28,341 bases of DNA from CAYVQE01 sp964633205 (GCA_964633205.1 CAZWFN010000075.1:1-28341), one strand, 5' to 3'; shown: positions 1 through 9,977, counted from the first letter of the stretch. A program made the numbers and translations. The notes: generated by a model from the letters alone, not told the origin.

Positions 1-1272
<1,272 letters not shown>

Positions 1273-1311
1273 ACACAGCGCGTACCTCGGTGGCTTTGCC
1301 ATGGCATCGAG

Positions 1312-1339
1312 CCCTCCCTTCGGGGAGGGTTTTTATTTT
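1312..1339 (+). terminator. Intrinsic terminator after dnaK
   Basis: A perfect 7-bp stem CCCTCCC/GGGAGGG closes a stable TTCG tetraloop and is followed directly by TTTTTATTTT. It lies 40 bases after the dnaK stop and upstream of the next promoter, so it separates the two transcription units. Confidence 0.93.
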
Positions 1340-1357
1340 GCCCGGCTGCGGCGCACC

Positions 1358-1386
1358 TTGTGACCCGCGGCCAGTCGAGCTAAGAT
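1358..1386 (+). promoter_or_regulatory. Sigma-70-like promoter of the HD-GYP response regulator
   Basis: TTGTGA (1358-1363), a 17-bp spacer and TAAGAT (1381-1386; one mismatch from TATAAT). Transcription would begin near 1393, leaving a leader of about 29 nt that contains the ribosome site GAAAGG before the GTG at 1422. Confidence 0.65.
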
Positions 1387-1421
1387 GGGAGGGCGGCGGT
1401 GGGGTGAGAGAAAGGTGTGCT

Positions 1422-2492
1422 GTGACTGGTGGCGATGCCTTCCAGGGCCCCATGGGAACCCCCAGGGTTCTCATCATCGACGACGAAGACGTCATCTGCC
1501 GCATGCTCGAGAGCTTGTTGGCGGGCGACTACGCGCTGGCCGCGGTGGACTCGGCCGAGAAGGCCGCCGAGCTGCTGGCCGCCGCGCCGGCCGACGTGGT
1601 CCTGGTCGACAAGAACCTGCCCGGCCGTTCGGGGCTCGACCTGCTGCGCGATCTCAAGCGCGATGCCCCGGACACCGAGGTGATCGTCATCACCGGCTAC
1701 GCTTCCTTGGACAGCGCCGTCGAGGCGCTGCGCCTGGGCGCCTACGACTACCTGGTCAAGCCCTTCGACGACATCTCCATCGTGGCCCAGAAGATCCAGC
1801 GGGCGGTCGAGAAGAAGGAGCTGGCCCAGGAGCACCGCCAGCTGATGAGCCAGCTGCTGGCCTCGAACCAGGAGCTGCGCTCCGCCCACGAGCGGCTGCG
1901 GCGGGGCTACATGGAGTCGCTGACCAGCATGGTGGCCGCGCTCGAGGCCCGCGATGCCTATACCCGCGGCCACTCGGAGCGGGTGGCGCTGTACGCCGTG
2001 AGCATCGGTGAGGAGATGGGCCTGTCGCCCGAGCGCCTGACCCACCTGCGCGACGGCGGCCGGGTGCACGACGTGGGCAAGATCGGCATCCGCGAGGACA
2101 TCCTGAACAAGACCGGCCGGCTGAGCGACGAGGAGTACGCCCACATCCAACTGCATCCCGGCATCGGCGCCGACATCCTGCAAGGGGTGGAGGCCTTCCG
2201 CCACCTGCTGCCGATGGTGCTGTCGCACCACGAACGCTGGGACGGCAACGGCTACCCGCAAGGTCTGCGCGCTGACGGCATCACGCTCGAGGCGCGCATC
2301 GTGGCGGTGGCCGACTGCTTCGACGCCATGACCTCGCGCCGGCCCTACCGCGAGCCGCGCACCGTGGATCAGGCGCTGGGCATCATCCGCGAGGTCGCCG
2401 GATCGCAGCTCGATCCCCAGGCGGTCAGCGCCTTCCTGATGGCCCACCGCCGCGGCGCCCTCCAGCAAGAACCAACCGCCGAGCGGGCCTGA
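1422..2492 (+). CDS. Response regulator with HD-GYP phosphodiesterase domain
   Basis: 356 residues. The receiver domain (about 14-125) has the acidic pair IIDDED, phospho-acceptor Asp63 in LVDKNLP, the Thr of VITGY and Lys113 in LVKPFDD. A helical linker (about 125-165) leads to an HD-GYP domain (about 168-340) with EARDAYTRGHSERV, HD at 216-217 in RVHDVGKIGI, and the GYP signature HHERWDGNGYP (269-279). HD-GYP proteins of this build hydrolyse cyclic-di-GMP; the metal-binding residues look intact, so activity is likely. The partner histidine kinase is not nearby. I chose GTG 1422 because GAAAGG sits 6 nt upstream; ATG 1452, ten codons later, is the alternative and starts just before the receiver fold but lacks a clear ribosome site. 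The gene has its own promoter and converges on the kinase gene. Confidence 0.93.
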   Translation: MTGGDAFQGPMGTPRVLIIDDEDVICRMLESLLAGDYALAAVDSAEKAAELLAAAPADVVLVDKNLPGRSGLDLLRDLKRDAPDTEVIVITGYASLDSAVEALRLGAYDYLVKPFDDISIVAQKIQRAVEKKELAQEHRQLMSQLLASNQELRSAHERLRRGYMESLTSMVAALEARDAYTRGHSERVALYAVSIGEEMGLSPERLTHLRDGGRVHDVGKIGIREDILNKTGRLSDEEYAHIQLHPGIGADILQGVEAFRHLLPMVLSHHERWDGNGYPQGLRADGITLEARIVAVADCFDAMTSRRPYREPRTVDQALGIIREVAGSQLDPQAVSAFLMAHRRGALQQEPTAERA

Positions 2493-2543
2493 GCGCCGAG
2501 ACGTACCGTATCGCCCGGCATCGTAGGCGCGGTGCCTCCGGCG

Positions 2544-4442
2544 TCAACGCCAATCCAGCTCGATCGCCGACTCTTGTCCCGGACGGATGCGCACCTTGCG
2601 CACGACGCGCTTGTCCAGGTCGGGGTTGGTCAACACCACCCGATGGCTGCCGGCAGCCAGCTCGATCGGGGCCATCGGGGTCTGGCCGACCTCGCGTCCG
2701 TCGACCACCACGTCGGCCCACGGCATCACGATCACCCGCAGCCTTCCCGCGGCGAAGGTGATGTTGCGCGCCAGCCGCTCGCCGGGACCGATGCGCAGCC
2801 GCTGCGTCTCCACCACGCCGGGCTCCAGCACCGCCCGCAGCCGGTAGCGGCCCGGCCGTAGGCGCACACCGCGGACGCTGCCGCGGCCCAGCTTGCGCCG
2901 GCCCAGGTAGATGTCGGCCGGCGGCGAGGTGGTCACGCTGAGCCGGCCGCTGGCGCGGGCGACCTCGCGTCCCGGATCGGGCTTCGGTTCGGGGTCGGGG
3001 GCCGGAGCGGGCTCGGCGCCGCTGCCGCCGTCCGCGGCGGGCGGCTCGACCGGATCGCTCAGGTCCAGCCCCAGATCGGTCTGCTGCGGGTCGTCCGCTG
3101 GATTCGGCTCGCGGTCCGGCCCAGCGCCGTTCGGGTCACCGGTCGCAGCCGGCGCTGCCGGCTGCAGCCCGTTCCCTTGTGGAGCGGGGGCGTCCCCGCC
3201 CAGCAGGCCGGTCTCGGTCACCAGGAACCAGCCGCCCACCCCCACCACCGCCAGCAGCAGCCCCATCAGCGCCCAGCGCCAAGCGCCCCGGCCGCGCCGG
3301 GCCTGGCTGGCCTGGGAGGAGCCGGGCACCAGGTTGCGGGTCAGCTCGCGGCGCCGGCCGTCGGTCGAGGCACTCAGCTCCATGCCCGGGGCGAAGGGAG
3401 TGGTGCGCTCCAGCCGCGGGGCCTGGTCGGCGGCGCCCGGCAGCCTTTCCATCTGCCGGTTGAGCCGGCTTATCGACTCCTGCTCCTGCTCCTGTTCCTG
3501 CTCGAGGTGATCGGCGAACAGCTCCTCCATGTAGGCCGCCAGATGGGCCGACGAGGCCGGCATCCTGGTGACCAGCATGACCTCCTCGAGCGCCAGCTGC
3601 ATCTGCCGCGCGTCCTGGAAGCGATCCTCGGGGTCGCGGGCCAGCGCCTTGAGCAGCACCGCCTCGACCTCGCGCGGCACACCGCCGTCGATCCGGGTCG
3701 GCGGCGGGATCTCGGTGGTCAGCACCGCGTCCAGCGTCGACAGCTCGCTGTCGCGCTTGAACAGGCGCCGGGCGGTCAACAGCTCGTACATCACCACGCC
3801 CAGCGAGAACAGATCGGAACGCTGGTCCAGCGGCTTGCCGCGCACCTGCTCGGGCGACATGTAGGCATACTTGCCCTTGAGCACCCCGGACTGGGTGCGC
3901 GAGGCGCTCTGGGCGGCCTTGGCGATGCCGAAATCGATGACTTTGACCTTGCCGTCGAAGGTGACCAGGATGTTCTGCGGGCTGATGTCGCGATGCACGA
4001 TGCCCGCCTGGCGGCCGTCCGGCGTCTTCCAGCGATGGGCGTAATACAGCCCCTCGCAGACCTCGGCCAGGATGCGCAGCACCAGGTTGAGCGGCAGCAG
4101 CTGACCGCGTTCCACGTTGACCAGCAGCAGCTTGCGCAGATCGCGGCCCTGGATGTACTCCATGGCGATGTAGTAGGTGCGGCCCACCTGGCCCAGGTCG
4201 TAGGTCTGGGCGACGTTGGGATGGGTCAGCCCGGCCGCGATGCGGCCCTCGTCCAGGAACATGTCGACCAGGCTGGGCTCGTCGGCAAAGCACTCGAGGA
4301 TGGTCTTGATCACCACCCGCTTGGAAAACCCCGAGATGCCCTGGCGCTCGGCCAGCCAGATCTCGCCCATGCCGCCGATGGCCAGCCGCCGCAGCAATGT
4401 GTAATCGCCGATTCGGCCATCTGGTTCGAACTGTGCGCTCAC
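2544..4442 (-). CDS. Membrane-anchored Ser/Thr protein kinase with C-terminal PEGA-like repeats
   Basis: 632 residues from a GTG start with GGGAAGAGGG about 6 nt upstream. A Hanks-type kinase domain spans about 12-290: Gly-rich loop LAIGGMGEIW, Lys46 in VVIKTI, catalytic HRD (150-152) in IVHRDISPQNIL, DFG (170-172) and SPEQVRGKPLDQRSDLFSLG in the activation/F-helix region. All catalytic residues are present. An acidic EQ-repeat linker follows, then one membrane span (about 388-408) and a Pro/Asp-rich region. The C-terminus has two PEGA-like beta modules, RLSVTTSPPADIYLGRRKLG and LRVIVMPWADVVVDGREVG, probably facing the periplasm. The architecture (cytoplasmic kinase, one span, extracytoplasmic sensor) fits signal transduction across the inner membrane; the signal and substrates are unknown. 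It is divergent from the permease gene. Confidence 0.93.
   Translation of the reverse strand: MSAQFEPDGRIGDYTLLRRLAIGGMGEIWLAERQGISGFSKRVVIKTILECFADEPSLVDMFLDEGRIAAGLTHPNVAQTYDLGQVGRTYYIAMEYIQGRDLRKLLLVNVERGQLLPLNLVLRILAEVCEGLYYAHRWKTPDGRQAGIVHRDISPQNILVTFDGKVKVIDFGIAKAAQSASRTQSGVLKGKYAYMSPEQVRGKPLDQRSDLFSLGVVMYELLTARRLFKRDSELSTLDAVLTTEIPPPTRIDGGVPREVEAVLLKALARDPEDRFQDARQMQLALEEVMLVTRMPASSAHLAAYMEELFADHLEQEQEQEQESISRLNRQMERLPGAADQAPRLERTTPFAPGMELSASTDGRRRELTRNLVPGSSQASQARRGRGAWRWALMGLLLAVVGVGGWFLVTETGLLGGDAPAPQGNGLQPAAPAATGDPNGAGPDREPNPADDPQQTDLGLDLSDPVEPPAADGGSGAEPAPAPDPEPKPDPGREVARASGRLSVTTSPPADIYLGRRKLGRGSVRGVRLRPGRYRLRAVLEPGVVETQRLRIGPGERLARNITFAAGRLRVIVMPWADVVVDGREVGQTPMAPIELAAGSHRVVLTNPDLDKRVVRKVRIRPGQESAIELDWR
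3477..3503 (-). repeat. Hexanucleotide microrepeat inside the kinase gene
   Basis: About 4.5 copies of CTCCTG (one copy has TTCCTG) on the plus strand, coding for the alternating Glu-Gln run at kinase residues 314-322. It lies in the linker between kinase domain and membrane span. Copy number could vary without breaking the frame. Confidence 0.7.
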
Positions 4443-4470
4443 GCCCGGCCCTCTTCCCGCATCGCCGGTC

Positions 4471-4500
4471 ACGATAGCACCCCGCGGACCGCGTTGACAA
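4471..4500 (-). promoter_or_regulatory. Sigma-70-like promoter of the Ser/Thr kinase gene
   Basis: Read on the minus strand: TTGTCA (4500-4495), an 18-bp spacer, TATCGT (4476-4471). Transcription would start near 4464, about 22 nt before the GTG at 4442, just enough for the visible ribosome site. The -35 box is part of TTGACAA, which reads as a perfect TTGACA on the plus strand. Confidence 0.55.
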
Positions 4501-4569
4501 GTTCCGGTGAGCGTGAGAAACCTTCGCCAACACGTATGATTGGCCCGATTCGCGGGCCGGAGCGACGCG

Positions 4570-5451
4570 GTGGACGTGCTGTGTATCATCCTCGAGACCG
4601 CCCTGCCGGTCTTCGCCATCATCGGCCTCGGCTACCTGTACGCGGGCCACCGCAAGCTGCCGGCAGCCGAGCTGAGCGATTTGCTGTTCTGGGTGCTGAT
4701 CCCCTGCCTGGTGCTGGGCTCCATCGGCTCCAAGCCTTTGGATCTGAAAGAGTTGGCCCACATCGGCGCGGCCGCCCTGGCGGTGGTCGGCGGCTGCGGG
4801 CTGGTCGGCCTGGCGCTGTTCGCCCGCTCCCGGCTGCGGCGGGCGGCGCTGCTGCCGACCATGTTCATGAACAGCGCCAACATGGCCTTTCCGCTGGCCC
4901 TGCTGGCCTTCGGCAACGAGGGCCTGGCGCGCCAGCTGGTGTTCTACATCGCCATCAACCTGACCCACGTCACCGCCGGCATCTGGATCGCCCGCGGCCG
5001 CGGTGGCTGGAAGGAAGCCTTCCGGCTGCCGCTGGTCTACACCGCCGCGCTGGCCATCGCCCTGGCGGCCAGCGGCACGGTGCTGCCGGAGGCGGTGGCC
5101 GATCCGCTGGACCTGGTCGGCAAGGCCACCATCCCGCTGATGCTGCTGTTGCTCGGCGGCCGCCTGCGCACGGCCGAGCTGGGCCAACTGGGCCCCGCCC
5201 TGCTGGCCAGCGCGGTCCGGCTGGGCGCCGGGTTCGGCTTCGGGGTACTGGCGGTCTGGCTGTTCGGGCTGACCGGGCCGGCCCGCGCCGCGGTGCTGTT
5301 GGGCGCGGTGATGCCGGCCGCCGTGTTCAACTTCATCCTGAGCGAGAAGTACGATCGCGAGCCGGAGTTCGTGGCCAGCGCGGTGGTGATCTCGACCCTG
5401 CTGAGCTTCGCCACCACCCCGCTGGCCCTGTGGTACATCACGGCCGGTTGA
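4570..5451 (+). CDS. AEC-family (auxin efflux carrier-like) permease
   Basis: 293 residues, nearly all hydrophobic helices: about eight to ten spans by eye. MFMNSANMAFPLALLAFGNEG (about 98-118) matches the Asn/Gly/Pro-rich crossover segment of the AEC family, and LETALPVFAIIGLGYLYAG is the typical first span. AEC proteins move organic anions such as malate or malonate, or amino-acid derivatives, across the inner membrane; the substrate cannot be read from sequence. I chose GTG 4570 because GGAG lies 7 nt upstream; an in-frame TTG at 4540 would overlap the only -10-like box seen (TATGAT, 4535-4540). The next gene begins 32 bases after the stop on the same strand, and it encodes a cyclic-amidohydrolase, so the permease may carry that enzyme's substrate or product. 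Confidence 0.87.
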   Translation: MDVLCIILETALPVFAIIGLGYLYAGHRKLPAAELSDLLFWVLIPCLVLGSIGSKPLDLKELAHIGAAALAVVGGCGLVGLALFARSRLRRAALLPTMFMNSANMAFPLALLAFGNEGLARQLVFYIAINLTHVTAGIWIARGRGGWKEAFRLPLVYTAALAIALAASGTVLPEAVADPLDLVGKATIPLMLLLLGGRLRTAELGQLGPALLASAVRLGAGFGFGVLAVWLFGLTGPARAAVLLGAVMPAAVFNFILSEKYDREPEFVASAVVISTLLSFATTPLALWYITAG

Positions 5452-5483
5452 GCCGCGACGCACCGGAATCGGGAGGTCGAGAG

Positions 5484-6875
5484 GTGGATTTCAGCACTGT
5501 CATCGCCGGCGGCCGGGCGGTCACGGCGCGCGGGGTGCGCCGGGCCGATATCGGCCTGCGCGCCGGACGCATCGCCAAGGTGGGCCGCATCGGCCAACGG
5601 GCACGACTCGGGGCCCGGCAGGTAATCGACGCCGGCGGCTGCCTGGTGCTGCCCGGCGCCATCGATCCCCACGTGCACTTCGCCCTGCCCATCGGGCCGC
5701 AGCTGCGCAGCGCCGACGACTTCGACACCGGCAGCCGGGCGGCGCTGGCCGGCGGCGTGACCACGGTGATCGACTACACCACGCCCCAGCCGGGCCAGAG
5801 CCCGCTGGACGCCTTTCGCAGCCGCCGGGCGCTGGCCGACCCGGCCGTGCGCTGCGACTACAACCTGCACAACGTGCTCATCGACTGGCGACCGGCCTGG
5901 CGGGCCGAGCTGGCCCGGCTGAAACGGCTCGGCGCCCCCTCGGTCAAGCTGTTCATGATCTACGCCGAGCGCGGCTGGCAAGCCGACGACGGCATGCTCT
6001 ACGCCGTCATGCAGCTGGCCAGCCGGCTGAACCTGACCGTCTGCATCCACGCCGAGAACGACGCCCTGATCCACCACCACACCGCCGCCGTGCAGGCCCG
6101 GCCGCCCGACCGCCGCCGCGGCGCCGGCGACCTGGCCGCGGCCCGGCCCCCCTTGTGCGAGGAGGAGGCCGCCGCCCGGGCCATCCTGTTGGCGCGGGCC
6201 ACAGGCGCCCGGCTGCACCTGGTGCACCTGTCGACCGCCGGCGCGGCCCGCCGGGTGGCGGCGGCGCGCCGGGCCGGTGCCGACGTGTCGGGCGAGACCT
6301 GCCCGCAGTACCTGAGCCTGGACGCGCGCAAGCTGCGCGGACCGGCGGGCCACCGCTTCGGCTGCTGTCCACCGCTGCGCACCGCCGCCCACCGCCGGGA
6401 GCTGTTCGAGCAGCTGCGCGACGGCGGGCTGGTGGCCGCGGCCACCGATCATTGCACCTTCGACGCCGCCCAGAAGGACACCTGGCAGGGCGACTTCAGC
6501 CGCATTCCCTACGGGCTGCCCGGGGTGGAGACCGCGCTGGCGCTGACCTGGACCTTGGGCCCAGCCCGCGGGCGCATGAGCGTGGAACGCTGGGCCGAGA
6601 TCCACACCGCCGGCCCGGCCCGGCGCTTCGGCCTGTGGCCGCGCAAGGGCAGCCTGCAGGTGGGCACCGATGCCGATGTACTCGTCTGGGATCCGAACCG
6701 GTCGCGGCGCATCCGGCCCGAAAAGCTGCAGACCGCCTGCGACTGGAACCCCTACGCCGGCCGGGTGCTTACCGGCCTGGCCCGCTGCGTGCTGCTGCGC
6801 GGCATCGAGGTGGCCCGCGAGGGCGCCTGGCTCGAGCGCCCCGTCCGCGGCAAGTTCGTCCCCCGCCGTGCGTGA
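5484..6875 (+). CDS. Dihydropyrimidinase/hydantoinase-like cyclic amidohydrolase
   Basis: 463 residues, normal for the family. The metal site looks complete: His63 and His65 in DPHVHF, Lys155 in SVKLFMIY (the lysine carboxylated to bridge two metals), His189 in CIHAEN, His248 in HLVHLSTA and Asp322 in ATDHCTF. ETCPQYLSLD and the C-terminal RPVRGKFVPR are also typical. Such enzymes open ring amides (dihydropyrimidines, hydantoins, allantoin) by hydrolysis. The Lys segment and CPQYL favour dihydropyrimidinase/hydantoinase over dihydroorotase or allantoinase, but the exact substrate is uncertain. GTG 5484 is preceded by GGGAGG 7 nt away. It follows the AEC permease closely and probably shares its mRNA. 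No beta-ureidopropionase or carbamoylase gene is nearby. Confidence 0.88.
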   Translation: MDFSTVIAGGRAVTARGVRRADIGLRAGRIAKVGRIGQRARLGARQVIDAGGCLVLPGAIDPHVHFALPIGPQLRSADDFDTGSRAALAGGVTTVIDYTTPQPGQSPLDAFRSRRALADPAVRCDYNLHNVLIDWRPAWRAELARLKRLGAPSVKLFMIYAERGWQADDGMLYAVMQLASRLNLTVCIHAENDALIHHHTAAVQARPPDRRRGAGDLAAARPPLCEEEAAARAILLARATGARLHLVHLSTAGAARRVAAARRAGADVSGETCPQYLSLDARKLRGPAGHRFGCCPPLRTAAHRRELFEQLRDGGLVAAATDHCTFDAAQKDTWQGDFSRIPYGLPGVETALALTWTLGPARGRMSVERWAEIHTAGPARRFGLWPRKGSLQVGTDADVLVWDPNRSRRIRPEKLQTACDWNPYAGRVLTGLARCVLLRGIEVAREGAWLERPVRGKFVPRRA

Positions 6876-6894
6876 TGGCGCGGTTGATCGCCCC

Positions 6895-7785
6895 TCAGTC
6901 CGGGCAGCCGTCCGGGGGCTCGCAGTGGTGGCCGATGACGCAGAAGCCGCTCAAGCAGACGGCCGGGCCGAAGTCGTGGCAGTCGGCGTCACCAGCGCAG
7001 ACCTGCTGGTTCAGCGCACAGCGGTTCGAGGCCGGGCCGCAGGTGTTGACCACATCGTCGCAGTCGGCGTCGACGCCGCAGGTGGCCCAGGAGAAGGTGG
7101 TCGGCTTGCACTGAAATCCCGAGGGGCACTCGTCGGCCAGCGGGTCACAGGCGAACCAGCAGTGGCTGTGCTGCTGGTCGCTCCCGGCGCAGATGGCCGA
7201 CGGCTCGCCGCAGGGCGAGTCGCCGATCTGGGGGCAGACGTTGTCCGCGCACAGCGGATCGCAGCCCGGCTGGCAGTGCGGCACCGCCGGCTGGATGCAT
7301 TCGTGGGTCTCGACCTCGCACACCTTGCCGAAATCGCAGTAATCGGTGTTCTCGCACTTGCCCAGGATGCACTGGCCGTTGATGCACACCTCGCGCTGCA
7401 TCAGCTCGCAGTCGGCCGTGGTGCGACAGCCCTGGCGGCAGGCGCCCGACTCGCAGATCTGGCCGATGTCGCAGTGGTCGTCACGGGTGCAGGCATTGGC
7501 GCCGATGCACTCGCCGCTGTGGGTATCGCAGACCGAGCCCTCGGCGCAGTCGGCGTTGGTGTAGCAGTCCGATCTCAGCTGGCAGGAGCCCGAGGCATTG
7601 CAGAACTCGCCCTGGGCGCAGGCCTCGTCCGAGTCGCAGACGCAGCGGAAGTCCAGGGTGTCGCAGCGCTCGTAGCGGGCGCAGTCCGAGTCCCGCTTGC
7701 ACTCCCCCTGGAAAGTGGTCGAGCCGGAGCAGGCGCAGAGGCACAAGGCCGATCCGATCATCGCGATGCGGCTGGGACACGACAT
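6895..7785 (-). CDS. Cys-rich lipoprotein, second copy (Dickkopf-N-like repeats)
   Basis: 296 residues; ATG preceded by GTGAGG. The N-terminus (about 19 residues, ending in a Cys cluster LCLCAC) is a signal peptide, probably of lipoprotein type, although the lipobox is not classical. The rest is a run of short disulfide-rich modules of the form C-x5-DC-x4-5-C-x5-6-C, for example ECKRDSDCARYERC, DCYTNADCAEGSVC and ACTRDDHCDIGQIC, resembling the Dickkopf N-terminal Cys-rich domain. The central part aligns by eye with the Cys-rich protein at 8852-9943 (shared GEFCNASG, NADCAEG, GQIC, YCDFG), so the two are paralogues. It is the last gene of the six-gene operon, starting 8 bases after the vWA gene stop. 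Likely a cell-surface binding protein; no catalytic motif seen. Confidence 0.85.
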   Translation of the reverse strand: MSCPSRIAMIGSALCLCACSGSTTFQGECKRDSDCARYERCDTLDFRCVCDSDEACAQGEFCNASGSCQLRSDCYTNADCAEGSVCDTHSGECIGANACTRDDHCDIGQICESGACRQGCRTTADCELMQREVCINGQCILGKCENTDYCDFGKVCEVETHECIQPAVPHCQPGCDPLCADNVCPQIGDSPCGEPSAICAGSDQQHSHCWFACDPLADECPSGFQCKPTTFSWATCGVDADCDDVVNTCGPASNRCALNQQVCAGDADCHDFGPAVCLSGFCVIGHHCEPPDGCPD

Positions 7786-7793
7786 GGCGAACC

Positions 7794-8819
7794 TCACTGG
7801 CCGAGCCGGTAGTAGGCCACCTCGAGGTGCGAGCCGGCCGCCGGCAGGAAGTCGTTCAAAAAGAAGATGGCGTTGTCGCCCTGCTCGTAGACCCAGACCC
7901 CCTGCCCGTCCCCGGCTTGCTGCAGCTCGGCGGCGCAGCGGTGGCCGGCGGCGCAGATCAGGCCCTCGGCGCAATCACCCTGGCTCTGGCACGCGGGAGC
8001 GTCGGCCGCGTAGGTGAGCACCTGCAGCGTCTGCGGCTGGGGTTCTTCGGACAGGTAGAACTTGCGCCGCAGCCCGGCGGCGTTGATGCCCAGCTCCTCG
8101 ACGATCGGCCCGAAGTCCTCGGAGCAGATCGAGTGGAACAGACCGCCGGTGGCGGCCTGCACCTGCAGGTAGCGATCGCCGGCCTCGGCGCCTTCGCAGC
8201 CGTCCGGCGACTGGCCCACGATGGCCGACAGCGATACCCGGTTCTCGTTGCCCTTGTTCTTCAAGTGTTCGAGCCAGCGGGCGTAGTAGTCCACCGGTCC
8301 GATGGACTGATCGTCTTCGTCGGAGACCACGATGACGAACAGCGACGCGGTGGCGCGCAAGAAGCCCGCGTTCTCGGCGGCCAGCAGATCCGCGCTCAAC
8401 GCCAGCCGCGTCGCGTCGAGGCCCCGCTCGACGCGGCTGTCGGTCTCCTCGAGCTGGACGTTGGCGGCGAAGGCGGCCTGTGGATCGGGCGTATCCCGGG
8501 TGATGACCTCGGGATCGCCCTGTAGCCGGCCGGAGTGGCGCCCGTCTTCGGTATCGGTAGACACGATGCCGATGTGATAGTCGGCACCCGAGTCCAGCAG
8601 GCGATCCATGAACTGGTCGAACCGCTGGCCGAGCTGCTCGCGCTCGTCGGCCATGGTGCCCGAGTTGTCCACCACCCACAGGATGTCGACCACCGGGCTC
8701 GGCGTCTGCTGGAAGGCGTCGACCTGCAGCGGGTTCTCGGTGAAGCGCACATCCTCGCAGCCGGTCGCGGCCAACAGGGCCGCGACCGCCAATGGGGTGA
8801 TGCTGGCAAAGGCTCTCAT
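7794..8819 (-). CDS. vWA-domain lipoprotein, second copy
   Basis: 341 residues. Signal peptide with lipobox LAATGC puts the lipid on Cys21. The vWA domain covers about 43-240: DILWVVDNSGTM carries a MIDAS-like Asp51-x-Ser53-x-Thr55, followed by YHIGIVSTD and VIVVSDEDD, the metal-site loops of the fold. A short Cys module (ACQSQGDCAEGLICAAGHRC) follows, then a C-terminal beta-type segment ending near IFFLNDFLPAAGSHLEVAYY. vWA domains bind protein partners in a metal-dependent way; here the protein would sit on a membrane facing outward. It is paralogous to the vWA protein at 9978-11291 (shared DILWVVDNS, SDEDD, GNENRV, PDGC). GGAGG lies 11 nt before the ATG, a rather long spacing. The paired Cys-rich gene starts 8 bases downstream. 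Confidence 0.88.
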   Translation of the reverse strand: MRAFASITPLAVAALLAATGCEDVRFTENPLQVDAFQQTPSPVVDILWVVDNSGTMADEREQLGQRFDQFMDRLLDSGADYHIGIVSTDTEDGRHSGRLQGDPEVITRDTPDPQAAFAANVQLEETDSRVERGLDATRLALSADLLAAENAGFLRATASLFVIVVSDEDDQSIGPVDYYARWLEHLKNKGNENRVSLSAIVGQSPDGCEGAEAGDRYLQVQAATGGLFHSICSEDFGPIVEELGINAAGLRRKFYLSEEPQPQTLQVLTYAADAPACQSQGDCAEGLICAAGHRCAAELQQAGDGQGVWVYEQGDNAIFFLNDFLPAAGSHLEVAYYRLGQ

Positions 8820-8851
8820 CGCGATTCAATCCTCCAGGTGTCCGACCACCG

Positions 8852-9943
8852 TCACGGCGGACAGTGGTAGCCCTCCTTCAAGCCACAGTTCTTGGCGAAC
8901 ACGCAGCCGCCGAAATCGTAGCCCTCGTAGTACTCGCAGACGATGGCGCGGCAGTCGGCCGCGGTGTCGCACGAGTCGCCGGTCGCCGAGCAGGTGCCGT
9001 AGAGACAGGTGTTGGGGGGACAGGGGTTGGTGTTGTCGTTGCACGGGCAATAGCCCTTGTCCTCCTCGCCCATCAGGCACGGCACCCCTTGCTGCTGGCA
9101 ATCCGAATCCGAGTAGCAGCTGCCCTCGACCAGGATCACCGTCGAGCACTCGAAACCGACCGGGCAGCGCTGGCCGCCGGAGCAGTCGACGCCACAGTAG
9201 TCGCTGCCCGGGAAGCCGTCGTTGTCATAGGGGTAGACCAGGCACAGGTTGGCCGCCTCGCCGCAGGGCGCCTGGGCCATGTTGTTGCACGGCTTGCAGT
9301 ACGGGGCGTACTGCTCGTCGTAGGCGCTGGTGCAGGTGCCGGCGTTGCAGTACTCCATGAAATCGCAGAAGGAGTCGTCCGGGCACACCCCGGCCTCGCA
9401 GCTGCCGCTGATGCAGGCCTGGTGGAAGGGGCAATCGCCGTGCTCCTCGCAGCCGGGTACACAGCTGCCGTTGGGACAGATCTGGCCCAGCGGGCACTGC
9501 ATCTTGGTGGTGCAGGTGCCTTCGGCGATGCAGCTCTTGCTGGACACGTCGCAGTATTCGCCGGCAGCGCAGTCGGCGTTGTCGAAGCAGCCCGTCTTGG
9601 GCTGGCAGAAACCGGAGGCGTTGCAGAACTCGCCTTCGGCACAGGCGCAGTCGTCGACGCACAGGCACTCGCCGGTCGCCTGCTCGCAGCGATAACAGGA
9701 GCCGCAGTCGGCGTCGCTCGAGCAGCCGGTGTAGATCCGGCAGCTGCCGTCGGGCATGCACCGCTCACCGGCCGCCTGGTCGCAGGCCTCGTCCTCGACG
9801 CAGCGGCAGACCTTGGCGTAGGCATCGCAGCGCCAGTGGTCCGGGCAGTCGCCGTCGCGCTCGCACTGGGCCTCGGTGCCGCCGTCGGCGCAGGCAGCGG
9901 CCAACAGCGCCAACAGCCCCAAAGCCGGTATCGCAAATCGCAT
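8852..9943 (-). CDS. Cys-rich lipoprotein, first copy (Dickkopf-N-like repeats)
   Basis: 363 residues; GAGGAGG lies 10 nt before the ATG. A signal peptide ends in the lipobox LAAAC, so Cys18 would be lipidated. The mature part is almost entirely Cys modules with regular spacing: CERDGDCPDHWRC, GCSSDADCGSCYRC, GCFDNADCAAGEYC, GCEEHGDCPFHQAC, CYSDSDCQQQGVPC. It resembles the Dickkopf N-terminal Cys-rich family common in myxobacterial surface proteins. Compared with the 296-residue paralogue it has extra N-terminal and C-terminal modules. It sits between two vWA genes and probably pairs with the one directly upstream (gap 34 bases). Role unknown; a disulfide-stabilised adhesin or binding scaffold on the cell surface is the most reasonable inference. 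Confidence 0.87.
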   Translation of the reverse strand: MRFAIPALGLLALLAAACADGGTEAQCERDGDCPDHWRCDAYAKVCRCVEDEACDQAAGERCMPDGSCRIYTGCSSDADCGSCYRCEQATGECLCVDDCACAEGEFCNASGFCQPKTGCFDNADCAAGEYCDVSSKSCIAEGTCTTKMQCPLGQICPNGSCVPGCEEHGDCPFHQACISGSCEAGVCPDDSFCDFMEYCNAGTCTSAYDEQYAPYCKPCNNMAQAPCGEAANLCLVYPYDNDGFPGSDYCGVDCSGGQRCPVGFECSTVILVEGSCYSDSDCQQQGVPCLMGEEDKGYCPCNDNTNPCPPNTCLYGTCSATGDSCDTAADCRAIVCEYYEGYDFGGCVFAKNCGLKEGYHCPP

Positions 9944-9977
9944 CGGCCCCAAACCTCCTCGACCGGAGTCGCCACGC

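Noticed and set aside
1291..1306. Sigma-54-like spacing GG-N10-GC after dnaK
   Set aside because: The -12 part is not TTGC and a strong terminator follows at once, so no useful transcript would result.
4494..4540. TTGACA and TATGAT read as one plus-strand promoter for the permease
   Set aside because: They are 35 bases apart, far from the 16-18 needed. TATGAT may still be a -10 box with a poor -35.
3177..5483. Upstream extension of the amidohydrolase frame, antisense to the kinase gene and through the permease
   Set aside because: No start or family match before GTG 5484; the frame is open only because high-GC sequence has few stops.
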